A stretch of DNA of 64,000 bases from Gammaproteobacteria bacterium (GTDB taxonomy: Bacteria; Pseudomonadota; Gammaproteobacteria; Chromatiales; Chromatiaceae): contig JASBTJ010000024.1 in NCBI GenBank assembly GCA_030148485.1, positions 1 to 64,000 on the forward strand, given 5' to 3'. The stretch's first letter is position 1. Every line of letters begins with the position of its first letter. Below, in pieces: positions 8,473 to 19,862 of the stretch. The position numbers were made by a program, and so were the translations under genes. The notes under the pieces were generated by a model. That model was not told the DNA's origin. It searched no databases and saw only the letters and a list, made by a program, of their open reading frames with translations.

Positions 8473-9063
8473 TCAAACCGGCGCGGTCAGCCGGCGCAGT
8501 GCCTGGCGGTAACTCAGCTTGACGATGTCTGCGCCTTGCATGGAGCGCCGCAGCGAATGCGCCAGCCCCGCCGCCAGCACGCGACGTTGGAACGGTAGAT
8601 GGGCCGCATAGTCGGGCAGTACCTCATCCAGGGTGCCGGCCTTTTCCAGGCTGGCGGTCAGCGTAGCGCGCCGTTCGCCGATCAATCGCATCACCACAGG
8701 ATCGACGGCGGCAGCCGGTTGCAGGCTGAGCGTCCAGGTCATGTCCGGCTGCAATACCGCCTCGCCGATGGGCTGACCAAAGGGGTCGCAGCGCCCCCAC
8801 TCCCGCGGCGTTACTAGCGACAATCGAAAGCGTTCGCCGACCCGATAAAGCCAGTAACCCCGCCCGACCACGGGGCGGAACTGGAAGCTGGCCTCGAGCA
8901 CGAACAGCGAGGTGAACAGCTCGCGGCTGATCTGGTCGATGGCCTTGGGCGGCACCGCGACACTCGGCCGGTAGGCGGCTATACCCGCAAGTACGGGCGT
9001 CAGCCCCTTTCCGTCCGGGTTTCCCGGCGCCACCGGTTCTGGTTTGTTGGTTTCCGCCCGCAT
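8473..9063 (-). CDS. DUF2452 domain-containing protein
   Basis: A 196-residue cytoplasmic protein of unknown function. The central stretch GYWLYRVGERFRLSLVTPREWG followed by GEAVLQPDMTW matches the conserved core of DUF2452 (also in eukaryotic C1orf50-type proteins). The C-terminal third is Arg/Leu-rich and helical. ATG 9063 gives a sensible N-terminus (MRAETNKPEP); the longer open frame upstream overlaps pyrC and has unlike composition. Located just downstream of pyrC on the same strand (62 bases apart) and convergent with the FAD gene. Confidence 0.75.
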   Translation of the reverse strand: MRAETNKPEPVAPGNPDGKGLTPVLAGIAAYRPSVAVPPKAIDQISRELFTSLFVLEASFQFRPVVGRGYWLYRVGERFRLSLVTPREWGRCDPFGQPIGEAVLQPDMTWTLSLQPAAAVDPVVMRLIGERRATLTASLEKAGTLDEVLPDYAAHLPFQRRVLAAGLAHSLRRSMQGADIVKLSYRQALRRLTAPV

Positions 9064-9125
9064 GCTCTGCAACTTGCGATGATTGCCCAGATATCGTTCC
9101 CTGCCCGGCGCAGACGCTCCAGCAC

Positions 9126-10184
9126 TCAGCTCCCGTCGGCGTCCTCGAAGGACCAGGCCAATGTCTCGCCGGCGTGGAACGGCACCACACTCAGGTGCTC
9201 GTTCTCGATCACTCCCGGCACACGCTGTTCCCGACGACGCAGGGTGACAGTCTCCTCGTTGACCGGCAGACCATAGAAACGCGGCCCGAACTCGGAGGAG
9301 AAGCCCTCCAAACGATCCAGTGCACCTTCTTCGTCGAAGGTCTTGGCGTAGCTTTCCATGGCGATGGGCGCGCTGAAGATGCCCGCACAACCACAGGCGG
9401 TCTCCTTGGCCTCGCGGGTGTGCGGCGCGGTATCGGTACCGAGGAAGAATTTGGGATCGCCGGATACCGCCGCCCGGCGCAGCGCCAGGCGATGCTTCTC
9501 GCGCTTGAGCACCGGCAGGCAGAACAGGTGCGGCCGGATACCGCCTACCAGCATGGCGTTGCGGTTGATCTCCAGGTGATGGGCGGTGATGGTGGCGGCC
9601 ACGTTGGGGCCTGCATCGGACACGAACTGCACGGCGTCTTCCGTGGTGATGTGTTCCAGCACCACCTTCAGTGCGGGAAAATCCTTCAGCATCGGCCCCA
9701 GGATACGCTCGATGAACACCGCCTCGCGGTCGAAGATATCGATCTCGGGGTCAACCACCTCGCCGTGGATCAGCAGTGGCATGCCGATCTTCTGCATGCG
9801 CTCCAGCACCCCACGGATGTTCGCCACATCGGTGACACCCGACGACGAATTGGTGGTGGCGCCGGCCGGGTACAGCTTGCAGGCGGTAAACACCTGCTCA
9901 TCGAACCCCCTGGCAAGCTCGTCGGCACTGATCTGGTCGGTCAGGTAGGCGGTCATCAGCGGCGTGAAGTTCCGCTCGGCCGGTACCGCCGCCAGGATGC
10001 GCTCGCGATAGTCCCGCGCCGCCGCCACCGTGGTCACCGGCGGCGTCAGGTTGGGCATGATGATGGCGCGAGCAAACTGGCGCGCGGTGTAATCGGCTAC
10101 CAGTTTCAGGGCCGCTCCGTCGCGCAGGTGGACGTGCCAATCATCGGGACGGCGAATGGTCAGGGTGTCTTGCTGTTGGCTCAT
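9126..10184 (-). CDS. pyrC: Dihydroorotase
   Basis: Cyclises N-carbamoyl-aspartate to dihydroorotate in de novo pyrimidine synthesis. The 352-residue length fits the short PyrC type. Visible are the metal-binding [17 protein letters not shown], the carbamylated-lysine region [30 protein letters not shown] and [11 protein letters not shown] 10184 places the HxH motif at residue 17, as expected; the open frame extends further upstream without conservation. Confidence 0.96.
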   Translation of the reverse strand: MSQQQDTLTIRRPDDWHVHLRDGAALKLVADYTARQFARAIIMPNLTPPVTTVAAARDYRERILAAVPAERNFTPLMTAYLTDQISADELARGFDEQVFTACKLYPAGATTNSSSGVTDVANIRGVLERMQKIGMPLLIHGEVVDPEIDIFDREAVFIERILGPMLKDFPALKVVLEHITTEDAVQFVSDAGPNVAATITAHHLEINRNAMLVGGIRPHLFCLPVLKREKHRLALRRAAVSGDPKFFLGTDTAPHTREAKETACGCAGIFSAPIAMESYAKTFDEEGALDRLEGFSSEFGPRFYGLPVNEETVTLRRREQRVPGVIENEHLSVVPFHAGETLAWSFEDADGS

Positions 10185-10337
10185 GGGATCACGTCTGCAG
10201 AATGACGACATAGTGTAACGCCGTTCTGCACCTTGGCGGGCCCAGCGTGTCCGGCATCCCGGTAGCCAACGGCTACACTCTTGATATGTGTTCGCCACCA
10301 TCGAGAGTTCTTGAGCCCAACCTACCCGGAGGCCAGC

Positions 10338-10796
10338 ATGCAACAGCACATCTTCATTTCACTCGCCCTGGGTGCCAGCCTGGCCATGACCGGCTGCGCC
10401 ACAGACCGCCCCAACGAGCAGGCCGGCATGGTCATCGGTGGCGCGCTCGGCGGGATATTGGGCAACCAGGTGGGTAGAGGCAGCGGCCGCACCGCCGCGA
10501 TCATCGTCGGCACCTTGGCCGGCGCCGCCATCGGTGGCGCTGTCGGCCGGTCGATGGACGACACGGACCGCATGAAGACGGGACACGCTCTGGAAACAGT
10601 TCGCACAGGCGTTCCGTCTTCCTGGCGCAATCCCGACAGCGGCAACGAATACACAGTGGTTCCGACACGGACCTATGAAAGCCGCAGCGGCCCCTGCCGC
10701 GACTACACGGTCGATGCGGTCATCGACGGGCGATTGGAAAAGGTCCGCGGGACGGCTTGTCGCCAGCCGGATGGTACGTGGCGCACGCGAGGGTAG
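10338..10796 (+). CDS. Glycine-zipper outer-membrane lipoprotein
   Basis: A 152-residue lipoprotein. A signal peptide ending in LAMTGC gives a type II signal-peptidase lipobox, with lipidation at Cys 19. A glycine-zipper 2TM segment follows ([17 protein letters not shown]...[13 protein letters not shown]), as in the 17-kDa antigen/SlyB-like family that helps stabilise the outer membrane. The C-terminal part ([26 protein letters not shown]) is the small beta domain common in this family. CGGAGG at 10327-10332 fixes the start. Divergent from pyrC. Confidence 0.85.
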   Translation: MQQHIFISLALGASLAMTGCATDRPNEQAGMVIGGALGGILGNQVGRGSGRTAAIIVGTLAGAAIGGAVGRSMDDTDRMKTGHALETVRTGVPSSWRNPDSGNEYTVVPTRTYESRSGPCRDYTVDAVIDGRLEKVRGTACRQPDGTWRTRG

Positions 10797-10857
10797 ACAC
10801 AAGCCAGCGTGCGGTCCGGGGTGCGTCACCAGCAGGACACTCGGCCCGACACCCTCT

Positions 10858-11025
10858 TCAGGCGGATGGCGCCACTACGCGTCCCGTTTCCTGCGGACTG
10901 CGGCTTTTCAACAAGACCCACAGTCCAGCAAGAGTGGCGGCGAACCCGAATAGACCGCCGACGCCCAACAGCTTGGCGAACACAATGTCGACGCGATTGC
11001 GCGGCGGCCGGCCATCCGTGCCCAT
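10858..11025 (-). CDS. Small single-helix membrane protein (55 aa) behind thiC
   Basis: A 55-residue open frame starting 9 bases after the thiC stop on the same strand. The N-terminus is polar (MGTDGRPPRNRVD), residues 13-37 form one hydrophobic helix (IVFAKLLGVGGLFGFAATLAGLWVL), and the tail is basic then polar. This charge and hydrophobicity pattern looks like a real bitopic membrane protein. No family is recognised and no clear ribosome site is seen, so it may rely on coupling to thiC translation. Could be chance. Confidence 0.4.
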   Translation of the reverse strand: MGTDGRPPRNRVDIVFAKLLGVGGLFGFAATLAGLWVLLKSRSPQETGRVVAPSA

Positions 11026-11034
11026 GAGGCAGAG

Positions 11035-13072
<2,038 letters not shown>

Positions 13073-13075
13073 AAA

Positions 13076-13092
13076 CCGACCAAACCGGTCGG
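13076..13092 (-). other. Short hairpin upstream of the TPP aptamer
   Basis: CCGACC and GGTCGG pair around five bases. On the minus strand the hairpin is followed by TTTT, giving a small terminator-like element just ahead of the riboswitch aptamer. It may be part of the leader fold or lie upstream of the transcription start. Function unproven. Confidence 0.35.
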
Positions 13093-13276
13093 GAAACGCA
13101 CAGTAGCCAAAGCCCCCTGGCAATGCAAGGCGACGGCCCTGGCAGGACGTCCAGTCTGGGCTATCTTTTTCCGGTACGGGTTCCGATCCCGGCAGGGTCA
13201 TTCGGCCCTGACCGCCCCGCCCCGGCTGGACTTTCCCGCCACGAACCAAGGCCCTGGGCCATCAGGAGTACGGCAT

Positions 13277-13687
13277 ATGCGAAACACCTGGATCATTGTT
13301 GCGGACGCCGGTCGCGCCCGCATCTTCTGCGCCGACCGAAGCGGAAACGACATGCATGAACTTCCCGCCCTCAGCAACCCGGAGGCACGGCTACACGAGG
13401 GCGACCTGATCTCCGACCGCACCAGCAGAGACATCAACGGCGGCGCCCAGACCGCCAAAGGCACGGCGGAACGACGCTTCGCCGCCACCGTGTGCGATCG
13501 CCTGGAACGGGGGCGCCAGCAGCACGCCTTCAACCGGCTGTACATCATGGCCCCGCCCCATTTCATGGGGCTGTTGAGAAAACATCAGTCCCATGCGCTG
13601 CGCCATCTGATCAGTGAGGAAATCCCCAAGGCGTTGGTTACCCAGCCTCCACAACGGATCCGTGCCGAATTGCCACGGTCGCTGTAG
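13277..13687 (+). CDS. Host attachment family protein (baeRF-like)
   Basis: A 136-residue soluble protein matching the 'protein required for attachment to host cells' family: the N-terminal TWIIVADAGRARIF strand, a central DxxxGG-type segment, FAATVCDRLERGR, and LYIMAPPHFMGLLR followed by HLISEEIPKAL. The family has an RNase-H/eRF1-like fold and in plant-associated bacteria was named for attachment, but it occurs widely in free-living proteobacteria and its molecular role is unclear. ATG 13277 gives the expected N-terminus. Divergent from thiC. Confidence 0.82.
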   Translation: MRNTWIIVADAGRARIFCADRSGNDMHELPALSNPEARLHEGDLISDRTSRDINGGAQTAKGTAERRFAATVCDRLERGRQQHAFNRLYIMAPPHFMGLLRKHQSHALRHLISEEIPKALVTQPPQRIRAELPRSL

Positions 13688-13870
13688 GGCGCCCACCGCG
13701 CATCGCAGGTCCGGTGCGCGGTAGGACACGCCCTACATCACGGTCCGAGCGACGGCTATCCGGCATATCACCGACTGGCCGGGCCGGGAAAGCGGGTGGT
13801 TGCCCGCTTCGGCGAGGACCCGGGAGGCCAGCCGCGTGATCGAAGGAAACCGCGGGCCACCGGGACGCGC

Positions 13871-15916
13871 TCAGGCCAGCTTGGCGGCCGCGACCGGCAG
13901 TGGCCGCCGTCCCTGCAGCAGCGGCAGGATGGTCTCGAGCGGCTCGGCACGACCGAAATACCAGCCCTGGAAATAGTCACAGCCGTGCTTGACCAGGAAT
14001 TCAAGGGTTTCCTGATCTTCGACGCCCTCGGCCACGGTTTCCAGGCCCAGGTTGTGGGCCATGTCCACGATGGTCTCCACCAGGACCGCGTCGTTGGGGT
14101 CGAACAACACCCCGAGCACAAAGGTCCGATCGATTTTCAACACATCCGCCGGCAGGCGTTTCAAATAGGCCAGTGACGAGTAGCCGGTGCCGAAATCGTC
14201 GATGGCGAAGCTAACGCCCAGCGCCCGTAGCGCCTCCATGCGGGGGATCACGTGTTCCACATCATCCATCGCCGCGCCCTCGGTGATCTCAAGGCACAGC
14301 AGGCTCGCGGACGCGCCACTACGGCGCAGGGCATCACCAAGACGCTCCAGCAGACCGGCGCGACGAAACTCCAGCGGACTCAGGTTAAGGGACACCACCG
14401 GGCAATCGGTCTCGCCGAGGGTGTCCTGCAGACGCCGGATGTCGGCACACACCTTGTTCTGGATCCAGTCGTGCAGTTCGAAGATGAAGCCCGCCTCCTC
14501 CGCCACCGGGACGAATTCGGCGGGCGACACCGCGCCAAACAGCGCGTGCTGCCAGCGTACCAAGGCCTCCAGGCCGACGATGCGCCCGGCCGCGTCCACC
14601 TGGGGCTGGTAGTGCACGGACAAACCATCGGCACGAATCGCCGCGCGCAACGCGGTCACCAGCTCCAGACGCCGCTGCGCCGCCGCCTGCATGTCCTGGC
14701 GGTAGAAGCAGACATTGTCCCGCCCGTCCCCCTTGGCCTGGTACATGGCGGCGTCCGCGTGCTGCAGCAACGCCTCGGCACTGTCGCCATCCTCCGGATA
14801 CACCGCCACGCCGACGCTGCCCCGCAGGTGCAGCTCATGGCCCAGCAACTGGTAGGGCTCGGCCACCGATTGTCGGATGCTTTCGGCAAGATGCTCCACG
14901 TCGTACGAAGTCAGTGGCTGTCCGCTCGCCTTGTCGGTCTGCACGATGACGAATTCGTCCCCGCCGTGGCGCGCGATGACCCCGCTACCATGCACCAGCC
15001 CGCGCAAGCGCCGCGCGACCTCGCGCAGCAACTCGTCACCGGCCTGATGCCCAAGCGAGTCGTTCACCGACTTGAAATTATCCAGGTCGAGAAAATGTAC
15101 GGCCAGCCGGCGGTCATGCCGACGAGCCGGGACACATTCGTCACGCAGACGTTCGAACAGCATGTGCCGGTTGGCCAGGCCGGTGAGGGTGTCCAGCATC
15201 GCCTGACGCTTCGCCTGGGCCTCGGCCACCTCCCGCTCATGCTGCGTGGTAAACGCCGCCTTGACCAGCGCGTGCACGCGCCGTGTAACCGCGGTCATCG
15301 ACAACAGGTACACGCCAGACAGTACCGCGAGGTAGAGCGACACGGTGTCCGGCTGCAGCGACAGACGCAGTACCAACGGCGGTAGCGCCAACCAGAGAAA
15401 GGTCATCGCCGCGGGCAACAAAGGCGCCAGCGTCAAGGCGCCGCCGGCGCAAATTCCGGCGAGCACGACGATCAGCGCGGCCTGCAGCGACGGGGCATTG
15501 TCCGGCCACAGCAACAGCGGCACGCCCCCCCAGAGCAGTCCGGACACCACGGTACCCAACAACGCCGAACGCCGCCACCGGGAAACGGACTCTGTACCGA
15601 TGCCCCCTAGCCGGTAGCGAGCGAAACCGATGCCACGAATGGCCACCATGGCCATCATCGCCCCATACCAACCGATGAGCAGGTGCCCCGGCGGCCGGCT
15701 ATCCCACAACAGCAGCGTCAGCGCAGTGGCGCAGATCACCACCGCGATCAGCGCAACCGGGAGACCGCCGAGGACGGACCGGGTCAGCTCGGCATCCAGG
15801 CGGCTGGCGAGCGGCGCCGGGGCGTCCGCGGCCGGGACGAACGCGGACAGCGAAGGTGTCGGCGAGTGGTTGGCAGGAACGGGCACTGCGTCGTTATTGT
15901 TATTAATGTTCCGCAT
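13871..15916 (-). CDS. Membrane GGDEF-EAL bifunctional cyclic-di-GMP protein
   Basis: About 681 residues. The N-terminal third has several membrane helices (about residues 37-205), then a GGDEF domain (LTGLANRHMLFERL; active-site GGDEF intact in RHGGDEFVIV near 319) and an EAL domain (GLEALVRW near 449, DDFGTGYSSLAYLKRLPADVLKID). Both catalytic motifs look functional, so it could make and degrade c-di-GMP, with the membrane part sensing a signal. ATG 15916 is preferred over 15958 because the N-terminus before it is not conserved-looking. Convergent with the host-attachment gene and divergent from pcm. Confidence 0.93.
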   Translation of the reverse strand: MRNINNNNDAVPVPANHSPTPSLSAFVPAADAPAPLASRLDAELTRSVLGGLPVALIAVVICATALTLLLWDSRPPGHLLIGWYGAMMAMVAIRGIGFARYRLGGIGTESVSRWRRSALLGTVVSGLLWGGVPLLLWPDNAPSLQAALIVVLAGICAGGALTLAPLLPAAMTFLWLALPPLVLRLSLQPDTVSLYLAVLSGVYLLSMTAVTRRVHALVKAAFTTQHEREVAEAQAKRQAMLDTLTGLANRHMLFERLRDECVPARRHDRRLAVHFLDLDNFKSVNDSLGHQAGDELLREVARRLRGLVHGSGVIARHGGDEFVIVQTDKASGQPLTSYDVEHLAESIRQSVAEPYQLLGHELHLRGSVGVAVYPEDGDSAEALLQHADAAMYQAKGDGRDNVCFYRQDMQAAAQRRLELVTALRAAIRADGLSVHYQPQVDAAGRIVGLEALVRWQHALFGAVSPAEFVPVAEEAGFIFELHDWIQNKVCADIRRLQDTLGETDCPVVSLNLSPLEFRRAGLLERLGDALRRSGASASLLCLEITEGAAMDDVEHVIPRMEALRALGVSFAIDDFGTGYSSLAYLKRLPADVLKIDRTFVLGVLFDPNDAVLVETIVDMAHNLGLETVAEGVEDQETLEFLVKHGCDYFQGWYFGRAEPLETILPLLQGRRPLPVAAAKLA

Positions 15917-15991
15917 CAAAAACCGAGCGTGATGTGGGCGCCCATAAGCGCCATTCATGTCCCCAGTGCAATCTTTAGGGTGCGGCGCACC

Positions 15992-16020
15992 TTGCCCAGA
16001 TCGAGCAGCCGCCGTAGGCT
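15992..16020 (+). promoter_or_regulatory. Candidate sigma-70 promoter for pcm
   Basis: TTGCCC (15992-15997), 17-bp spacer, TAGGCT (16015-16020), about 30 bases upstream of the pcm ATG. Matches four of six -35 and three of six -10 consensus bases. No operator is evident. Confidence 0.35.
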
Positions 16021-16050
16021 AATCGACCGTAAACGGCTTTGCTTTAAGAC

Positions 16051-16716
16051 ATGTCAAATACAGTACCATGCGTCGAACAGGCGCGCTTCAACATGATCGC
16101 CCAGCAGATTCGTCCCTGGGACGTGGTGGACGACCGGGTTCTCAAGGCCATGAAACGGGTGCCGCGGGAGCTGTTCGTGCCGGCGGAATACGCCGGCCTG
16201 GCGTTTGCCGATATCGAAGTGCCCCTGGCCCACGGGCAGTTCATGATGGCGCCGAAACTGGAGGCGCGCATGCTGCAGGCCTTGGACATCCGCCCCGATG
16301 ATCGGGTGCTCGAAATCGGCACCGGTAGCGGCTTCGTCACCGCCTGCATGGCCCATCTGGGCGGGGAGGTCACCAGCCTGGACATCCATGCCGACTTCAC
16401 CGAGCAGGCCCGCGGTCGCCTCGAACCCCTGGGCCTGACCGCTACCCTGCTTACCCGGGACGCGCTGGCGGATATGCCCCGGCCCGGCGCGTGGGACGTG
16501 GTGGCCGTCACCGGCTCGGTGCCGGAAATGGACGACCGCTTCAAGGCCCTGCTGGCCGACGGCGGGCGACTGTTCATCGTGACCGGGGATGAACCGGCGA
16601 TGCAGGCCCGCTTGATCAAGCGCATGCCGTCGGGCGCCCATCAGGAAGAAGTCCTGTTCGAAACCGTCCTCGGCCGGCTGGAAAACGCCCCCGAGCCGGA
16701 CGACTTCGTGTTCTGA
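16051..16716 (+). CDS. pcm: Protein-L-isoaspartate O-methyltransferase
   Basis: SAM-dependent enzyme that methylates isoaspartyl residues and starts repair of aged proteins. 221 residues. N-terminal EQARFNMIAQQIRPWDV and VPRELFVP, then the SAM-binding VLEIGTGSGFVTACMA. The FMMAPKLEARMLQAL segment stands where classical Pcm has the S-x-P substrate region, so this is the divergent proteobacterial form often found ahead of a rhodanese gene and tolC. The rhodanese gene follows 3 bases later, so the two form an operon. Confidence 0.88.
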   Translation: MSNTVPCVEQARFNMIAQQIRPWDVVDDRVLKAMKRVPRELFVPAEYAGLAFADIEVPLAHGQFMMAPKLEARMLQALDIRPDDRVLEIGTGSGFVTACMAHLGGEVTSLDIHADFTEQARGRLEPLGLTATLLTRDALADMPRPGAWDVVAVTGSVPEMDDRFKALLADGGRLFIVTGDEPAMQARLIKRMPSGAHQEEVLFETVLGRLENAPEPDDFVF

Positions 16717-16719
16717 ATC

Positions 16720-17040
16720 GTGCTCGACCTGAAACCCGCCGAACTGCAGGTCCACTTGGCCGGACTGAGCGAGCCACCGCTGCTGCTGGACGTACGCGAG
16801 CCCTGGGAATTCGACATCTGTCGGATCGACGGTTCCACCCTGCTGCCCATGGGGCAGGTGCAGCAGCATCTGGCCGATCTGGACCCGCAACGAGAAACCG
16901 TGGTGATCTGCCACCATGGCATCCGCAGCCGCGTGGTGGCGCGCCAATTGGAGCGGGCGGGATTCGGTCAGGTGATCAACCTGGCTGGCGGCGTGGAAGC
17001 CTGGGCCCGTGAGGTGGACCCCCACATGGCCGTTTATTGA
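16720..17040 (+). CDS. Rhodanese-like sulfurtransferase
   Basis: A 106-residue single-domain rhodanese. LLLDVREPWEFDICRIDGS begins the fold, and the active-site loop is C-H-H-G-I-R-S with the catalytic Cys in VVICHHG. INLAGGVEAWA closes the domain. Such proteins carry persulfide sulfur between small thiols or proteins. GTG at 16720 is the start, three bases after pcm ends, indicating translational coupling. The partner substrate is not revealed by the sequence. Confidence 0.9.
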   Translation: MLDLKPAELQVHLAGLSEPPLLLDVREPWEFDICRIDGSTLLPMGQVQQHLADLDPQRETVVICHHGIRSRVVARQLERAGFGQVINLAGGVEAWAREVDPHMAVY

Positions 17041-17059
17041 GGCCAGGGCGGTCCGCGCC

Positions 17060-18331
17060 CTACCCCGTACCGCGCAAGATGTGCGCCATCAGCCCCTCCA
17101 GCTGCTCCAGCGCGCCGCGATTGGCGTCCACTACCCGCCGCCCCCGCTCGCCGACCTCGGAGCGCACGCTGGCATCGGTGAGCCACTGCACCAGCACCTC
17201 GGTCAGCTCCCGGGTGTCCGACACCTGCCGAGCCGCCCCTTCGTCCAGTAGCAGCCGGCTGACGGTGGCGAAGTTGAACACGTGCGGCCCGAACACCACC
17301 GCCACCCCTTGGGCACTGGCTTCGAGCATATTGTGCCCGCCCACCGCCACCAGGCTGCCGCCGATGAAGGCGACGTCCGCGGCGCCCAGCAGTACCGGTA
17401 ACTCGCCCATGGTGTCACCCAGAAATACCGTGGTGTCGCTGCCCGGCACCTCGCCGGCAGAGCGCCTGGCCACGGTCTGACCATCCCGCCCACACAATGC
17501 GGCGACGCTATCGAAGCGTTCGGGATGGCGCGGCACCAACACCAGCAGGGCATCGGGCAGACGATCGAGCAGCCAGCGATGGGCCCGGAGCAAGCGCTCT
17601 TCCTCTCCCTCATGGGTACTGGCGGCCACCCACACGGGGCGTCCGCCCCATTGTCGCCGCAACACCTCGGCCTGCTCTTCGACACTGGCCGGGATGCGTA
17701 TGTCGAACTTGATGCTCCCGGTCACCCGCACCCGCTCCGCCGGTACGCCTGCAGCAATGAACCGCTGGGCGTCTGCGGTTGATTGCGCGGCCACCTGATC
17801 GATGTTGCCGAAGGCTTCCCGGGCCAACCGGCCCAAGCGGCGGTAACCGGCAAGCGACCGGTCGGACAACCGACCGTTCGCCAACAGGGTGTCCACCCCG
17901 CGCGCGCGACACAGGGCCAGTAGATTCGGCCATACCTCGGTTTCCACCATCATCAGCAGCCGCGGTGCGACGCGATCGAGGAACCGGTTGACGGCAAAGG
18001 GCAGATCGTAAGGCAGATAGACATGGAACACGGCGTCACCGAACAAGGCCCGCAGCCGCGCCGACCCGGTGGGCGTGGTGGTGGTGACGGTGATCGGCAG
18101 TACCGGCTCGGCATCGAGCAAGCGGCGCAGCAAAGGCGCCACCGCCTGGACCTCGCCCACCGACACCGCATGCACCCACACACCACCCTGACGAGAAGGT
18201 GGGGCGAAACGGCCCAGGCGTTCCGCCCAGCGCCGTCGGTACGCCGGTGCGCGCCGGCCTCGCCACCACAGGCGAAGCAATACCAGCGGCAAGGCCAGAT
18301 ACAACAGCAGGGTATACAGCGCCCTTACCAT
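17060..18331 (-). CDS. waaA: 3-deoxy-D-manno-octulosonic acid (Kdo) transferase
   Basis: 423 residues. Adds Kdo to lipid IVA, the first step of the lipopolysaccharide core, at the cytoplasmic face of the inner membrane. Seen are the N-terminal membrane anchor (LYTLLLYLALPLVLLRLWW), the acceptor loop WAERLGRF, WVHAVSVGEV, the Glu-containing VETEVWPNLLALC, NGRLSDRSLAGYRRLG, the CMP-Kdo-binding VWVAASTHEGEEE, VPRHPERF, and GGHNMLEASAQGVAVVFGP. Convergent with the rhodanese gene, divergent from the next glycosyltransferase. Confidence 0.96.
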   Translation of the reverse strand: MVRALYTLLLYLALPLVLLRLWWRGRRAPAYRRRWAERLGRFAPPSRQGGVWVHAVSVGEVQAVAPLLRRLLDAEPVLPITVTTTTPTGSARLRALFGDAVFHVYLPYDLPFAVNRFLDRVAPRLLMMVETEVWPNLLALCRARGVDTLLANGRLSDRSLAGYRRLGRLAREAFGNIDQVAAQSTADAQRFIAAGVPAERVRVTGSIKFDIRIPASVEEQAEVLRRQWGGRPVWVAASTHEGEEERLLRAHRWLLDRLPDALLVLVPRHPERFDSVAALCGRDGQTVARRSAGEVPGSDTTVFLGDTMGELPVLLGAADVAFIGGSLVAVGGHNMLEASAQGVAVVFGPHVFNFATVSRLLLDEGAARQVSDTRELTEVLVQWLTDASVRSEVGERGRRVVDANRGALEQLEGLMAHILRGTG

Positions 18332-18544
18332 CCGCAGAAGCGCGCTCCGGGGGCGGGAAAACAGGCGATTGAACAGGATGGCATGATGGTATTCGGGCTG
18401 GGGAGATCGACAGCGTGGCGGCTCGTAGCACCATAGCTTACCCCATCACACATCAGTCCCAGGGGGCTGGTCCGCCGGTACGCCCCGATTTAGACTGCGA
18501 CACAACAACGAACGACGCCCGCACCGATCAGGGAGACCGGTCCG

Positions 18545-19711
18545 CTGTCCACGCCACACCCGCTCACCACGCCAGCGCAGGCCGCCTGCCGCCCCACGCT
18601 GATATGCCATGTCATTCTGCGCCTGGAAGTCGGCGGACTGGAGAACGGCCTGGTGAACCTGATCAATCATCTGCCGGCGGAGCAGTTTCGGCACACCATC
18701 GTGTGCCTGCAGCATGCCGGCAACTTCCGTGAGCGCATCACGCGCGACGACGTGACCATCCACGAGCTGCACAAGCCCGACGGCAAGGCACTGCATCTGT
18801 ACGGCCAGGTACGCCACCTGCTGGGTCGGATCCGGCCGGATATCGTGCACACCCGCAATATCCCCACCCTGGACATGCTGCTGCCGGCACGGCTGGCCGG
18901 GGTCACCCGACTGGTCCACAGCGAGCACGGCCTGGACCAGTTGGAGCTGACCGGCACCAACCGCAAATACAACCTGTTGCGCCGCGCCAGCAGACTGCTG
19001 GCCCGCCACTACATCACCGTATCCCGCGACCTGGCCGACTGGATGCAGGCCAGGGTGGGCGTGCCCGCCCACCGCGTCAGTGCCATCCACAACGGTGTGG
19101 ATACCGCGCGCTTCCATCCCGGCGACTGCCACCACGATCTGTTGCCGGCGGATTTTCGCCCCGAGCGGGGCCTGGTATTCGGCACCCTGGGCCGGTTCGA
19201 GGCCGTCAAGGACCAGCTCAACCTTGCCGAGGCCTTTGTCGCCCTGGTCAAACGGCGTCCCGCCTTGCGTGCCCGGGCGCGCCTGATACTGGTGGGCGAC
19301 GGCTCACAGCGCCACGCCATCGAGGCCGTGCTGCAGGCCGGCGGGGTGCGGGATCTGTGCTGGCTACCCGGGTTCAGGGACGACGCGGCGGATCTGTATC
19401 GCTGTCTGGATGTATTCGTGCTGCCGTCCCAGCGGGAGGGTATCTCCAACACCGCGCTGGATGCCATGGCCAGCGGCTTGCCAGTGCTGGCGACCGCGGT
19501 CGGGGGCAACCCCGAGATCATCGCGGCCGGCGTCACCGGTGAACTGGTGCCACCGCGGGATCCGGCCGCGCTCGCCCAAGCCATGCTGGACTATATCGAC
19601 AACCCGGCCAAGCTGATCCGGCACGGCCGTGCGGCCCGCGCCCATGCGGTGGCGGAGTTCGGCTTGCCGGCGATGGTGGAACGCTACCGCCAGGTCTATC
19701 TGAACCTTTAG
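18545..19711 (+). CDS. Glycosyltransferase, PEP-CTERM/EpsH1-associated type (TIGR03088-like)
   Basis: GT-B fold glycosyltransferase. The N-terminal VILRLEVGGLENGLVNLINHLP, DIVHTRN, SEHG and NRKYNLLRR, and the C-terminal EGISNTALDAMASGLPVLATAVGGNPEII with the catalytic Glu, match the sugar-transferase subfamily linked to exopolysaccharide systems. The conserved N-terminus begins upstream of the first ordinary start (GTG 18653). Between the in-frame stop at 18491 and that GTG there is no ATG, GTG or TTG. CTG at 18545, nine bases after AGGGAG (18530-18535), is the best candidate and is used here; it would give about 388 residues. Confidence 0.82.
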   Translation: MSTPHPLTTPAQAACRPTLICHVILRLEVGGLENGLVNLINHLPAEQFRHTIVCLQHAGNFRERITRDDVTIHELHKPDGKALHLYGQVRHLLGRIRPDIVHTRNIPTLDMLLPARLAGVTRLVHSEHGLDQLELTGTNRKYNLLRRASRLLARHYITVSRDLADWMQARVGVPAHRVSAIHNGVDTARFHPGDCHHDLLPADFRPERGLVFGTLGRFEAVKDQLNLAEAFVALVKRRPALRARARLILVGDGSQRHAIEAVLQAGGVRDLCWLPGFRDDAADLYRCLDVFVLPSQREGISNTALDAMASGLPVLATAVGGNPEIIAAGVTGELVPPRDPAALAQAMLDYIDNPAKLIRHGRAARAHAVAEFGLPAMVERYRQVYLNL

Positions 19712-19862
19712 GAAATCTCTGGGAACCTCTGAGCCGAAGCAATGGCGGCTCGGGAGGCGCCACCCGGACCAGTCAAGGCCGGCCGCCAAACACCTGCGCC
19801 TCGACGACCGTCCAGCGCAAGCTGTGGTCAGCCCGGGGCATTGCCGCTAGACTGGCCGCCCC

